Shown here piece after piece: positions 1-9,224 of a stretch of 60,075 nt of DNA (position 1 is its first letter; every line of letters starts with the position of its first letter). Made by a program: the position numbers and the translations under genes. This DNA comes from an uncultured Bacteroidales bacterium (GTDB lineage Bacteria; Bacteroidota; Bacteroidia; Bacteroidales; P3), in assembly GCA_905233475.1 (NCBI GenBank), contig CAJOEN010000033.1, positions 1 to 60,075 on the forward strand. The letters run 5' to 3'. Below the pieces are notes generated by a model. It had not been told where the DNA came from. It ran no database searches and was given only the letters and a program-made list of their open reading frames with translations.

Positions 1-167
1 ATCTTTGAAAAAGCAAGCCCCTCAGATAAGACCGTCTATTTATTTGCTTACTACATATACTTTTATGAGGTTTTTCAAAAGTTTTCTCGGACACCAATAT
101 ATTTTAATATTTTTTTTCTTTTTCTGCGTGGGAAAAGTTGAATGTTTATTATTGTAAAATTCTGTTT

Positions 168-2492
168 TCACTGTTTCACTCTGTATTCGAGGAAGATGGT
201 TTGGGTTGAGCTTTCGTTGTTTACACGTATGGTAAGGGGTATAAACATTGGCGACGATGAGTTTATGTTGAAAGTGTTGATTTTCAGTTCAAAATTCAGT
301 TTCCCATTGGCTGTCGTCTCGGAGTAGGGGATAATCCTGACATTTGGCGAGGCGACATTAAGGAAGTTGAGGGTGAATTTTTTTCCACCTGTTATTGGGA
401 AAGATACGGTAACCGTTACCGAGGTGTCGCGGTCAAAACTACCTAAAAACACAGTGCCGGCAGGCAGTTGCAGACTGCTGTTGTTGTTGTCCTCCGCATA
501 TTGGTAATCCATTATCTCTATACGTCTTTCGGCAATGGCTTCGGGGCTGTACACGGATTTTGTTTGGTTTGAGGCGTCGCTACTCACCGTTTTTGGTGCC
601 GTGCTACTTCCAAGTGCAAGTTCCTCTATTTGCAGGCTCCCTCCCATGCTAGAGTTGCGCATATATTTGGAAATCACGCCGTTGTCGTATTCCAAAAGTT
701 CGTTCAGGAAACTGGATATGCGACGTTTGGAGAGTGCGAAATTGTATTTTTCCGTTGCAAGAGGGCTGGCGTAGCCTTTTACCAGCAAACGCACGTGCCT
801 ACCCTCGCGCATGTCGCGGATTATTAACCTCATAAGACTGTCCAAATCGGAGTAGCTTTGAGGTAGTGTGCTGTCGAAAAAGAGTTCCAGTTGTTTTATA
901 GTGCCGAATTTGTCCTGCGGGTTTTCCCTGATGTCCTGACTTTTGATATAGTATTGACGCATAGATATATAGCTGATGTAAACGTCGGAATAAGTTTTGT
1001 TTGTGGTAACTTTTTGCGAGCGTGGGTCGGGTTCGTCGTTATGGAAAAACAGCGTTATGGGCAACAGCGCACGTGCCTCGTTTTGAGCCTCGTACACGAT
1101 TTCGTGCTGTATTGTGTCGTGTTTTGGCTCTTCGGCAATAACTAATGTGTCGGCTTTTCGCCGCCACGAGTAAATGTCGTTGCAACAGGTGTTGTCGGCA
1201 ATGAAGTAAGAGCCTTTGCGGTTGGAGGTCAGAAATCCCGAAAGGCTGTCGCCGACGTTTACGGTGAAATAAATGTCGTTGGCCGATGAGTTTATGGCGC
1301 TCCCCAAGTTATCGGGCAGGCTCCATTGGTCGCGGAAGCCCGAAGAGCGGAATATGTCGTATCCGCCAAATCCGTGGTGGTAGTCGGAACTGAAATAAAG
1401 TTCGCCTGTGGCGTCGCAGTAGAAAGGTGTGATTTCGTTGCCGGGAGTGTTTACGGGATGTCCAAGATTTACGCTCGGACTTATGTCGTCGCCATCGACA
1501 ATGGAATACCAGATGTCCATTCCGCCGCTACCCCCCGGACGGTTTGAGGCGTATAGCAGAATCGTTACGCCATCTTTGTGTGCTACAGCTGGTTGCGTTG
1601 ATGTGTAGTTTGGGACGTTTATGTTTTTGCCAAGTTTTTTGGGCGAAGTCCATTTACCGTTGCGCAGGTGCGAAACGTATATGTTGCACAAGATTTCGGA
1701 AAAGGAGCTGGCCTCGCCGTAGGTGAAGTAAATGCATTGGTTTACAGCGTCGTATGCCACATTTCCGCTATGACGTTTTTTGCTGTTTAGTCCCCAGTTG
1801 TTGAGTTTGCTTGCCGAATAGCGTCCGTTTTTGCCTTTCCTCACCTGATAAATTTGCTGAAGTATGAAATTCTCGAACAGTGAGTTTTCCGATGATGGTG
1901 TAAAAATTTCGTCGATACGCGAGAAAAGCACTATGGAGTCGCCAACCAAAACGGCTCCCGACTCGCTGTTTTCGGTATTCAGGCTCTTTCCTTCGTGGAA
2001 AACCTTATAGGTGCGGTGCAGTTTGTCTATGGAGTCGCTGATGATAAGTGTGCAGGCTTTTATCTCCTCTTTGGCGCGTTGTTCGAGTTGCGTGTTTTTG
2101 GGGAACAACCGCACATAGGTCCGGAAATAGGCGAGGGCAGAGTCGGGCATACCGTTGCATTTGTACATCGAGGCAAGTTTGAAATCAGTGTCGGGATAGT
2201 TGGAGGCACCCGTGGAAGAACGTAGTTTGAGGTAGTATTTTATCGCCTGAGGGTAGTCGTTGGACAGCCGTGCCGATTCTGCTATTTTGTGTAGCAGGTC
2301 GGCGTTTTGCGAACTCATCATTATAGCTGTTTTGTAGTGCGCCAAGGCCGTTTTGTACCAGCCAAGCTCAAAAGCCTCGTCGCCAGCGAGTTCGCTCTCG
2401 TTTTGAGCCGAAACATGTGTAGTGGACAGCAACATTATTAGAAATAGTAATGCGCTTATCATCAGTTTGTTATGTTTCGAAATGGCTTTCAT
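168..2492 (-). CDS. PorE-like OmpA-family protein with TPR and PD40 repeats
   Basis: 774 residues. A signal peptide covers about residues 1-29 and ends at VSAQ. TPR-like helices follow to about residue 150, then PD40 beta-propeller repeats to about 450, seen as recurrent LYFSSD and GGYDIF type blades. An OmpA-like domain starts near residue 545 (LELFFDST, then VRLLVKGYASP and FALSKRRISSFL). This order matches PorE-type proteins, which tie the type IX secretion ring to peptidoglycan in the periplasm. About 90 further beta-rich residues follow the OmpA domain. The stop of the upstream PorP-like gene touches this ATG with no gap, so the two are co-translated. The family is clear; the exact T9SS role is inferred from the partner gene, and no other T9SS gene lies here. 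Confidence 0.8.
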   Translation of the reverse strand: MKAISKHNKLMISALLFLIMLLSTTHVSAQNESELAGDEAFELGWYKTALAHYKTAIMMSSQNADLLHKIAESARLSNDYPQAIKYYLKLRSSTGASNYPDTDFKLASMYKCNGMPDSALAYFRTYVRLFPKNTQLEQRAKEEIKACTLIISDSIDKLHRTYKVFHEGKSLNTENSESGAVLVGDSIVLFSRIDEIFTPSSENSLFENFILQQIYQVRKGKNGRYSASKLNNWGLNSKKRHSGNVAYDAVNQCIYFTYGEASSFSEILCNIYVSHLRNGKWTSPKKLGKNINVPNYTSTQPAVAHKDGVTILLYASNRPGGSGGMDIWYSIVDGDDISPSVNLGHPVNTPGNEITPFYCDATGELYFSSDYHHGFGGYDIFRSSGFRDQWSLPDNLGSAINSSANDIYFTVNVGDSLSGFLTSNRKGSYFIADNTCCNDIYSWRRKADTLVIAEEPKHDTIQHEIVYEAQNEARALLPITLFFHNDEPDPRSQKVTTNKTYSDVYISYISMRQYYIKSQDIRENPQDKFGTIKQLELFFDSTLPQSYSDLDSLMRLIIRDMREGRHVRLLVKGYASPLATEKYNFALSKRRISSFLNELLEYDNGVISKYMRNSSMGGSLQIEELALGSSTAPKTVSSDASNQTKSVYSPEAIAERRIEIMDYQYAEDNNNSSLQLPAGTVFLGSFDRDTSVTVTVSFPITGGKKFTLNFLNVASPNVRIIPYSETTANGKLNFELKINTFNINSSSPMFIPLTIRVNNESSTQTIFLEYRVKQ

Positions 2493-3479
2493 TTAAAAAA
2501 CAGGGCAGGGTATGGCTTTTACTTTTTTGACACGTTTCTTTTCTTTTACAAAATATACTATTCCGAGTTCGACGGCACCTACGGTATGGCTGGCAGGTTT
2601 TAGGTCGGAGATGTTTACATCGTAGCCCGCAGCGAAAATGAAGTTGTTGTATTCCAGTCCGGCAGTGATAACAACGGCATCCATCTGTCTGAGAAAAACT
2701 CCTGCAAAAAGGTTGTTTTTGTCGTATGTACGTGCCGATATGTCGAGCTTGACTTTAAGTCCGTATAGAAACTCGCTGTATTGTTGCTGAAATTGCAGTA
2801 ATATGGTGGGTTGTAATGATAGTGCTTTGCTTGTCAGTATGTTAAGGTTGAGGTAGAAGTTGATTTTGGGTTCCAAAAAGGTGCTGTCGAGGTTCAGGTA
2901 CGATATGTTTGGACGGTTGAGGTGGTAGGCCGCCACGCCTGTTTGCAGGCCAACGGCATCGGAGAACTGGTCGCTCCATACAATTCCGGCTCCAATGTCG
3001 AAATACGACTGGTTTGTTTTCGCAAAAACCTCGTCGGGGTCGGTCATTTCGGCATTTTGTGGATTGAAACCGCGTTGGCCGTAGCCAAGGGAGACTCCTG
3101 CCGACAGGTAGTTTTCGTTGAATTTGCTCAGGGCCTTGAAAAAGGACATGGTTATGTCGGCCTGCAGGATACCGTAGTTTAGGCTTCCCGCCTTGTCGCC
3201 GCTTACCATCGCTCCGATGTTGAAACCGCTGGAGTTGTAGCGGTTGCGGTAAAGGCCGTATTCGGCAGTGGCGGCAATAGTCTGGTAAGGGTTGCTCACC
3301 GTAGCCCATTGGTTGCGGTATATGGCGCTAAAACGTCCCCTGCCTTCAAAAAAGCCTGTAAATGCGGGATTGATATACAGAGGGTTAAGGTCGGCTTGCG
3401 AAAAATGGATGTCCTGCCCAATGGCGACGTGTGCCGTAATAATTAGGCATATTGTAGGTATCCATTTTCGTATGCTCAT
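2493..3479 (-). CDS. PorP/SprF family outer-membrane protein
   Basis: 328 residues from the chosen start. The reading frame is open to 3521, but a TATATTTG -7 box at 3499-3506 lies inside that extension. The ATG at 3479 also places a clean signal peptide first (MSIRKWIP to AIGQ). The mature protein opens with DIHFSQADLNPLYINPAFTG, the hallmark N-terminus of the PorP/SprF family, followed by an amphipathic beta-barrel. Family members sit in the outer membrane and work with type IX secretion, often on gliding or attachment substrates. It is fused end to start with the PorE-like gene (TAA then ATG). Such pairs occur in many copies per Bacteroidota genome, so this may be a paralogue rather than the core porP. 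Confidence 0.85.
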   Translation of the reverse strand: MSIRKWIPTICLIITAHVAIGQDIHFSQADLNPLYINPAFTGFFEGRGRFSAIYRNQWATVSNPYQTIAATAEYGLYRNRYNSSGFNIGAMVSGDKAGSLNYGILQADITMSFFKALSKFNENYLSAGVSLGYGQRGFNPQNAEMTDPDEVFAKTNQSYFDIGAGIVWSDQFSDAVGLQTGVAAYHLNRPNISYLNLDSTFLEPKINFYLNLNILTSKALSLQPTILLQFQQQYSEFLYGLKVKLDISARTYDKNNLFAGVFLRQMDAVVITAGLEYNNFIFAAGYDVNISDLKPASHTVGAVELGIVYFVKEKKRVKKVKAIPCPVF

Positions 3480-3498
3480 GATTGCGATTTTGAAATGG

Positions 3499-3506
3499 CA
3501 AATATA
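3499..3506 (-). promoter_or_regulatory. -7 promoter box for the PorP/PorE-like pair
   Basis: On the minus strand the sequence reads TATATTTG, a perfect match to the Bacteroidota TAnnTTTG element, 19 nt before the chosen ATG. It rules out the longer open frame as the translated start. Confidence 0.6.
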
Positions 3507-3624
3507 CGATTTTTTTGCCAATCAGCCAAAAAAATAGCAAAACGGGATGTTCAGATGTCCATAATTGTTTTTTTGTTATTACTAATTGCCTGCTGGATTG
3601 CGTATTTGCTTAAGGCGTTGATAA

Positions 3625-4788
3625 TTATAAGCTTGAGGTAAGAATTTCTACAATATCCTGCTCGGTTAGCGGTGCGTAGGCTTCGTCAAGGCCTTCGTTT
3701 ACGGCGATGTGGTGTGCCATTTCGTTGATACGGCTGTTGTCGATGCCAACCTCGCGAAGGTGCATTGGAATACCTATGCTTTCGAAAAACTTGTATGTCT
3801 CTTCAATAGCTTTGTCGGCAATTTCCCACTTGTCGAGATTTTCATCTATACCGAAGACGTTGATACCGTATTTTACAAAGCGAGGAAGCGTTCTTTCGTT
3901 GAGAATGTGCTTCATCCAACGTGGTGTGATGATGGCAAGTCCTTCGCCGTGAGTTATGTCGTAGTAGGCGCTGAGGGCGTGTTCGATACCATGACACGGC
4001 CATCCCGAATGGCTGTTGCCCAACGACAGTATTCGGTTGCAACCGTATGTGCAGGCAAGCATCATCTCGGCGCGGGCTGTGTAGTCCTCGGGGTTTTCTA
4101 TGCACTTGCGACCGTTTATCATCAGGCTGCGCAGCATGCTCTCGCAAAAGCCATCGTTGAGCAAAGTTGCATCTTCCACAAAATACTGCTCTATGGTGTG
4201 GTTCATCGCGTCGGCGATACCTGCGGCGGTATGTTTGCGGTTAACGGTAAATGTGTATGTGGGGTCGAGGAACGATACAGCAGGGAAAAGGAGTGGATCC
4301 ATATAGCCGATTTTGTCGTTGGTTTCGGTACGTGAAATCACGCCGCCGCAGTCGTATTCGCTACCGGTGGCGGCAAGGGTGATTATATCAACGATGGGCA
4401 GTGCGGCCTTTGCTTTTGCCTTGTAGGAGATTAAGTCCCAAGGGTCGCCATCGTAGCAGGCACCTGCGGCAATAGCCTTCGAGCAGTCGAGTACGCTGCC
4501 GCCACCCACGGCAAGTATTACGTCCACTTTGTGCTCCTTGCACAGGCGCACGCCGTCAAGTACACTGGGGTCGTACTTTGGGTTGGGTTGTATGTCGCCA
4601 AGTTCCACTATTTCATAGCCTTTCAGCAGCTCTAAAACTTTTTGGTAAAGGCCTATTTTTTTGATACTTCCACCGCCGTAAGTGAGGAGGATTTTCTTTC
4701 CAAACATTGCCATTACCTCTGGCAGTTTTTCTACAACGCCTTTGCCGAAGATAAGGCGCGTCGGGGTCATGTAATTGAAATTTTGCAT
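3625..4788 (-). CDS. Iron-containing alcohol dehydrogenase (YqhD/BdhA-like)
   Basis: 387 residues, full length for the family. It is an NAD(P)H-dependent reductase of aldehydes to alcohols in the cytoplasm. The dinucleotide-binding GGGS is at residues 95-98 and TGSE at 141-144. The metal ligands expected for the YqhD branch are all present: D193, H197, H266 and H280. The first and last domains give the usual MQNF..TPTRLIFGKG opening and an all-helical C-terminus. It stands alone, 103 nt downstream of the PorP gene start and on the same strand. Substrate (butanal or another aldehyde) cannot be told from the sequence. Confidence 0.92.
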   Translation of the reverse strand: MQNFNYMTPTRLIFGKGVVEKLPEVMAMFGKKILLTYGGGSIKKIGLYQKVLELLKGYEIVELGDIQPNPKYDPSVLDGVRLCKEHKVDVILAVGGGSVLDCSKAIAAGACYDGDPWDLISYKAKAKAALPIVDIITLAATGSEYDCGGVISRTETNDKIGYMDPLLFPAVSFLDPTYTFTVNRKHTAAGIADAMNHTIEQYFVEDATLLNDGFCESMLRSLMINGRKCIENPEDYTARAEMMLACTYGCNRILSLGNSHSGWPCHGIEHALSAYYDITHGEGLAIITPRWMKHILNERTLPRFVKYGINVFGIDENLDKWEIADKAIEETYKFFESIGIPMHLREVGIDNSRINEMAHHIAVNEGLDEAYAPLTEQDIVEILTSSL

Positions 4789-5006
4789 AATGTTTAAGTT
4801 GATTTTCTTGGTTAATATGTATTGTTTGTTATTGAAACACTTTTTATTGTGTAAAGTTTTCTTTTTTTTATTGTATAAACCTTTTAAAATTTCATTTTGC
4901 TTCTTAGAATATTCTGTCGTTTATTTTCTGTGCCTGCCTTATTGCAATTTGCAATAGGATGTTTTTACGTTATATTGCTTTTCCATTCACATAATCATCA
5001 AGAGTC

Positions 5007-5699
5007 TCATATATTTTGTTTTTTTTCAAAATCGAAAACAGCCGACATATTGCCTGTGGCTTGCCAACTGAGATAATCCTCTTTTAGGTTGTTTTCATGA
5101 TAAATATGGTACACATCATAGCCGTATGTTTCATGCATTTCTTTCAACGCTGCAGCAAGTTGTTTGTGAGAATATGTGCCCTTGTGAGAAAAGGCAATAG
5201 AAGTTCCGATTCTAACATCAATGATTTTAAAGCCTACACCTGCAAACTCAACAGTACCGCCAACTCCAACCGTCTGTTTTATCCTGTAGTCAAGGTTTCC
5301 TTTATAGTGTTGTTGTCTTCCATTGTTCACTTCTTCAACAACGAGTTGGCCGAATTCCCAGCTCGACACATCGTTCACATCACCGTCAAAATATTGGATG
5401 AAGATTTTGTAAACGTATGTCAGTTCAACCCCTTGCTTGTTGCTCTTGAATTTCTGTATCACTTGGTAACGGCCGGGAACCATAGTGTTTTCAGACACTA
5501 CATCATGTTCAAATTTACAATCACTTGCAAAATTTTTTTTTACGAAAGTTTTGGCTGTTTCAGGCGCAACGTCCTTTGGAGAGGAATAGTGGGGAGTATA
5601 GGAATTGCTCGAATTATCTGATTCAAGTGATGGTAATTGAAAATTATTGTTGCAGGCCACTAATGTAACACAAGTTATGATGAAAAATAAATTTTTCAT
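5007..5699 (-). CDS. Hypothetical lipoprotein
   Basis: 230 residues from the ATG at 5699. The frame is open upstream, but only this start gives a lipoprotein signal (MKNLFFIITCVTLVACNN, lipobox VAC). No family is recognised. The mature part is mixed alpha/beta with a central stretch rich in beta residues (VELTYVYKIFIQYFDG) and a conserved-looking Tyr/His cluster near the end (YGYDVYHIYHEN). It begins 11 nt after the barrel gene 5711-6307 and is probably in the same transcript, so it may be the lipoprotein partner of that barrel. Function unknown. Confidence 0.7.
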   Translation of the reverse strand: MKNLFFIITCVTLVACNNNFQLPSLESDNSSNSYTPHYSSPKDVAPETAKTFVKKNFASDCKFEHDVVSENTMVPGRYQVIQKFKSNKQGVELTYVYKIFIQYFDGDVNDVSSWEFGQLVVEEVNNGRQQHYKGNLDYRIKQTVGVGGTVEFAGVGFKIIDVRIGTSIAFSHKGTYSHKQLAAALKEMHETYGYDVYHIYHENNLKEDYLSWQATGNMSAVFDFEKKQNI

Positions 5700-5710
5700 A
5701 TTTATTAGTT

Positions 5711-6307
5711 TTAGATGTTGAACAAGAATCCAAATGAAAATCCGCTGTTCCCATCTAATCCACCTTGCCACATGAGGAAAAGATTGAAACGGTCTTTGAT
5801 TTGATAATTTCCCTTGATGTATATTCCTGCTGAAAAAATATGCTCAGGATCTCCTTCGTATATTGTTGTCGTTGAGCCAATTCCATAGCCATAATTATAA
5901 GTTTTAATATGTGTTTCCCGAGCTCCATAGTATAAGTCTAACATTATACCAGTAGCAAGATAATCATTAAAGAACCATCCGTAATATACAGTTGCAGAAG
6001 CACCGGACATGTGTTTTTCTGTTTGATAATGAGTGTATGGCTCGTCCGCGTTGTGGCTTGTAGTCCAATCCTCAGTAACTGTTGACGGATAGTTGCCCAA
6101 GTCCGACCCCACTCCAATTTCGAAATTGCCATAATCAAACCAAAGCGCCCAGCCACGATTAGCACCCTCGAAATGATATATCATGTGACTGAATCCGATA
6201 TTCATCGGCGAACTTGTATTTTTCTTTCCTGCAAAGAAAGAATTTTGTGCATAAGCTGAACCAACAAGAATGAATAATGCAGAAACGAATGATAAGGCGT
6301 GTTTCAT
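5711..6307 (-). CDS. Small outer-membrane beta-barrel-like protein
   Basis: 198 residues. The signal peptide is clear (MKHALSFVSALFILVGSAYAQ). The rest is alternating hydrophobic and polar beta strands rich in Tyr, Phe and Gly. It ends in FSFGFLFNI, which fits an outer-membrane barrel with a terminal aromatic-hydrophobic strand. At about 180 mature residues it would form an 8-strand barrel. No named family is recognised. It is first in a two-gene unit with the lipoprotein downstream. Confidence 0.65.
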   Translation of the reverse strand: MKHALSFVSALFILVGSAYAQNSFFAGKKNTSSPMNIGFSHMIYHFEGANRGWALWFDYGNFEIGVGSDLGNYPSTVTEDWTTSHNADEPYTHYQTEKHMSGASATVYYGWFFNDYLATGIMLDLYYGARETHIKTYNYGYGIGSTTTIYEGDPEHIFSAGIYIKGNYQIKDRFNLFLMWQGGLDGNSGFSFGFLFNI

Positions 6308-7370
6308 ATAGTCTAATTAATGTTATTTTTCAGAAGTGGCATAATAATAGGCGTTCTGTGGTTGGGCATAAGCCGAACGGTCATCACTCCATACTTCACT
6401 TATTATAATAATGGTGTTTGTTTTTTTGAAACAATTCAAAATATTTTTTTTAACGCGAAGAGCGGTATTTTATTGTGTACCCATCCTCGCTTTTTTGCAG
6501 GAATCAGCCCTTTGTCGCGTGTGGATATTACCTGAATCGGCATCGGCAGGCAAAGCCCTCGTGCCCGCCGGCCCGAAGCTGTAATTGTTTGTATTTTTCA
6601 TAATTTTTTCATTCCCGCCCCAAAAAGGTGGGAGTTTTTTTTGTGAGAGAAGGTTTGTTGAAAATGGTGCCCCGAGAAAAAAGGGTGTTGGCTACCAAGT
6701 TATTTGTTTTCATGTTTTGCTTAGGCTCCCTTTTTTCTCTTGAAAGAAAAAAGGGACAAAAAAGTTCAAGAACAGTTAATCCCTATCCAACGCGCACTGC
6801 CCACGCTTCCCGGTTTTTATTCTCCGCCCTGCGGGCTATCGGAACAGCCACCGGCGGTTCCTTCACTATTCAGCCCTACGCTCCTCGATTTTTAGCAAAA
6901 ATCGTTTGTTGGGTAGTTCGTTCTTTAAATAAAAGACGAAGCAAATCCAAGTGCGGCAGCCGAAAGGCATTGAGAAAAAAGCGTTAAGAAAAACGACGGA
7001 GTGAAGCGTTAAAAAGGCGTCAGTGTTTGAGCATAGAAATGCCTGCAGGTTTGTGCTTTGTTTTATGGTTGATATAGTTTTTTGTGTTGAGCGACGAAAA
7101 ATGTGCGAGTTTGACGACTTTAGCGGAACGCAGTTGTTTTTTAGCTTTTTTGAGGATTGCTTCGCCCAATTCCTCTCTGCGCGCTCCACTGGAGCTTGCA
7201 TCATTGAATTTTTCTTTTGCTTCTTTTCTTTTGTTTCAAGATGAAGAAACTGCCAGTGGCCGTTTCGATAGCGAAGCGGAGAAAAAAATAAGAAAACGAA
7301 GGTCAGTGGGAGATACCTTTGAATTCGGCTTTTGATGTTTTCTACTCTATATTATCTTGATATCATTGCC
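6308..7370. other. Gene-poor tract with hairpins, no supported gene
   Basis: About 1.1 kb in which open frames exist but none has family features, a signal peptide or a good start. It holds a strong hairpin at 6728-6755 (CCCTTTTTT pairing with AAAAAAGGG) and a perfect 8-bp hairpin at 6886-6904 (CGATTTTT/AAAAATCG). It also has many purine-rich words of the GAAAAAAGCG kind, repeated near 6970-7015. The look is that of the dispersed non-coding filler common between Bacteroidales genes. I see no RNA family I can name. Confidence 0.5.
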
Positions 7371-7424
7371 TTTTCAATAGGTGTTTTTGAGGTGGATGGT
7401 GGCGGTACAAAAAAGGCTTTGCAA
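7371..7424. repeat. Direct repeat, copy 1, downstream of the AAA_14 ATPase
   Basis: About 54 bp starting TTTTCAATAGGTGTTTTTGA and ending GGCTTTGCAA. It matches 9016-9067 on the other side of the ATPase gene with only a few differences (AATAGG against AATCGG, GGTGGCGG against GGTAGCGG, and one A in a run). The end of the repeat overlaps one arm of the gene's terminator. Confidence 0.75.
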
Positions 7425-7443
7425 TTTTTAAGACTGCAAAGCC
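7409..7443 (-). terminator. Rho-independent terminator of the AAA_14/DUF4143 gene
   Basis: On the minus strand GGCTTTGCA pairs perfectly with TGCAAAGCC (9 bp) around an 11-nt loop and is followed by TTTTTT. It lies 66 nt after the ATPase stop. Confidence 0.75.
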
Positions 7444-7508
7444 GTATATAATTTGGTGGTGTGCAAATTCACCACAGCAGGAAAACGCAAAACGTTTTGT
7501 GCAACAAG

Positions 7509-8801
7509 TTAGTCTTTCAAACAGCCAAGCGGAATAATCTTTACTCCATCGGGGCGTGTATATGCCATCTGCCCACCTGTCAAAATAATAAGCAAATCCG
7601 GCTCACGTATGGGCATTTGCTTTTCTTGCTTGTTGTATTCGCGTATCAAATTCTTGATTTCTAAAAGATGAGAAGCACCGTCTTCTATTTCCCCGCTGCC
7701 TAATTTGCATTCTATCAATGCATAACGACCATCCTCGAGATGCAACACGAAATCGGCCTCCAAGCCATAGCGGTCGTGGTAATATGACACATGACTGTAA
7801 AGCCCTTGCGTATATGCCCTTAGGTCGCGCACACACATCTGCTCAAAAATAAAGCCAAAAGTCTTCAACTGGACCGAGAGAGATTCGGGATTAAGTCCCA
7901 TCAAGGCCACTGCTATAGATGGGTCGCAGAAACCTCGCTTGGGGGAGCTTCGGACAACCGTCTTGCTGCGGATTGCCGGACACCAGGCGTCAATGTCCTG
8001 AATGACAAAAAGACGTTCGAGGGCACTCACATAGTCGCTGAAAGTATCCATGCTGCACTCCACATCTCCCGACGAAACCACATCGGCCAGCATATTTGTT
8101 TTCTTTGCCAAAGTCGAGATGTTTCGTGCATACGAACGAAGTATTAGCATGGTCAGTTTCTCGTTGCGCTGCTTGCCGTCGATACGGGATATGTCCTCTC
8201 GGCACACGGTGCGGACGTAGTTTCGGGCTATGAGCAGTTGCGATTTTGGGCTGCGCGAAAGCAGTGTGGCAGGCCACCCGCCTCGACATGCCGCAAATAT
8301 CAAATCTTCGATGCTCATTTTCGAACGACATCCATCAATCTCATAGTCGGGGTTGTCGAACAACTGCCGCAACGATACCTCGCCTGTGGATTCCTTTGAT
8401 TCCCATAGGCTCATTGGCAGCATGCTCATACGCGCAATACGGCCGTTGCCCGAATTGTGGATTTTCGACTTATCTACAGCATTGGAACCCGTAAGGATAA
8501 ATTGTCCAGGCACTACACGCTTGTCAACCATAGTGCGCACGGCATCCCAAAGCACGGGAGCGTCCTGCCATTCGTCAATCAGCCGCGGGGTGTCGCCACG
8601 AAGCAACAACGACGGCTTGGACATGGCTGTGCTCAGATACTCCTCGCGCATATCAGTGTCTTGCAAGCGGATGACACTCTTTGCCGCTTGTTCCGCCGTG
8701 GTTGTCTTGCCACACCATTTAGGCCCCTCTATCAAAACGGCGCCGAAAGCATCGAGCAGTTCCCGGAGCATAAGGTCGGAAGTCCTTTTTAGATATTCCA
8801 T
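7509..8801 (-). CDS. AAA_14 / DUF4143 ATPase
   Basis: 430 residues. Walker A is GPKWCGKT near residues 26-33 and Walker B is LIDEWQ near 73-78, giving the N-terminal AAA_14 domain. The C-terminal half is DUF4143, ending in a nuclease-like fold with EADFVL and ALIECKLG around residues 350-370, the usual restriction-like core remnant. These proteins are abundant and strain-variable in Bacteroidales; their biochemical role is not established. The promoter box TATTTTTG (8829-8836) sits 27 nt upstream. The gene is alone between direct repeats (7371-7424 and 9016-9067), which suggests a cassette that moves or is lost as a unit. A second member lies at 55520-56671. Confidence 0.85.
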   Translation of the reverse strand: MEYLKRTSDLMLRELLDAFGAVLIEGPKWCGKTTTAEQAAKSVIRLQDTDMREEYLSTAMSKPSLLLRGDTPRLIDEWQDAPVLWDAVRTMVDKRVVPGQFILTGSNAVDKSKIHNSGNGRIARMSMLPMSLWESKESTGEVSLRQLFDNPDYEIDGCRSKMSIEDLIFAACRGGWPATLLSRSPKSQLLIARNYVRTVCREDISRIDGKQRNEKLTMLILRSYARNISTLAKKTNMLADVVSSGDVECSMDTFSDYVSALERLFVIQDIDAWCPAIRSKTVVRSSPKRGFCDPSIAVALMGLNPESLSVQLKTFGFIFEQMCVRDLRAYTQGLYSHVSYYHDRYGLEADFVLHLEDGRYALIECKLGSGEIEDGASHLLEIKNLIREYNKQEKQMPIREPDLLIILTGGQMAYTRPDGVKIIPLGCLKD

Positions 8802-8828
8802 ACTTTATTTTTTTTGTCAATTCAAGTG

Positions 8829-8836
8829 CAAAAATA
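8829..8836 (-). promoter_or_regulatory. -7 promoter box of the AAA_14/DUF4143 gene
   Basis: Minus-strand TATTTTTG, matching TAnnTTTG, 27 nt before the ATG at 8801. No convincing TTG -33 element was found. Confidence 0.5.
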
Positions 8837-8945
8837 CGATTTATTTTTGAACCGACAAAATTAATTAAATTATTAATTAATAATGACAATTATTTAATTG
8901 TTTATAATATACTGTACTACAATATACTATATGTAAAAACACCCA

Positions 8946-9067
8946 TTTTCAATCGGTGTTTTTGAGGCATTTTAATCGGTGTTTTTGAGGTGTTTCAGTC
9001 GGTGTTTTTGAGGTGTTTTAATCGGTGTTTTTGAGGTGGATGGTAGCGGTACAAAAAGGCTTTGCAA
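8946..9067. repeat. Four tandem 23-24 bp repeats ending in direct-repeat copy 2
   Basis: Units start at 8946, 8970, 8993 and 9016. All share TCGGTGTTTTTGAGG and differ only at their edges. The fourth unit continues through GGATGGTAGCGGTACAAAAA to GGCTTTGCAA at 9067 and so equals the repeat at 7371-7424. Here the terminator's second arm is absent, so this looks like the broken end of a former second cassette. There are no variable spacers, so it is not a CRISPR array. The rest of 8837-8945 and 9068-9224 shows nothing I can name. Confidence 0.8.
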
Positions 9068-9224
9068 TAATCACTGGAGTAATTAAGCAACGCTGATGCC
9101 AATAGTCTTTGCTAACGAAATCTTTGTGGATTTTACAATCAAGGTGACAGTAATTCTAATAATGGATAGTGTGTACATCCACCAGAGAATCTTTCTCTGC
9201 ACAGGGGAGTCAGCCAAGTGTTCA

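Noticed and set aside
168..3479. Complete type IX secretion locus
   Set aside because: Only a PorP/SprF and a PorE-like gene are here; no porK, L, M, N, sov or porU-type gene is in the window.
3479..3521. Longer start for the PorP-like protein
   Set aside because: The -7 box lies inside the extension and the signal peptide begins at 3479.
6628..6987. 119-codon open frame on the plus strand
   Set aside because: It is a basic, low-complexity product across hairpins, with no family features; typical of non-coding repeat filler.
8946..9067. CRISPR-like array
   Set aside because: The units are contiguous with no variable spacers and no cas gene is near.
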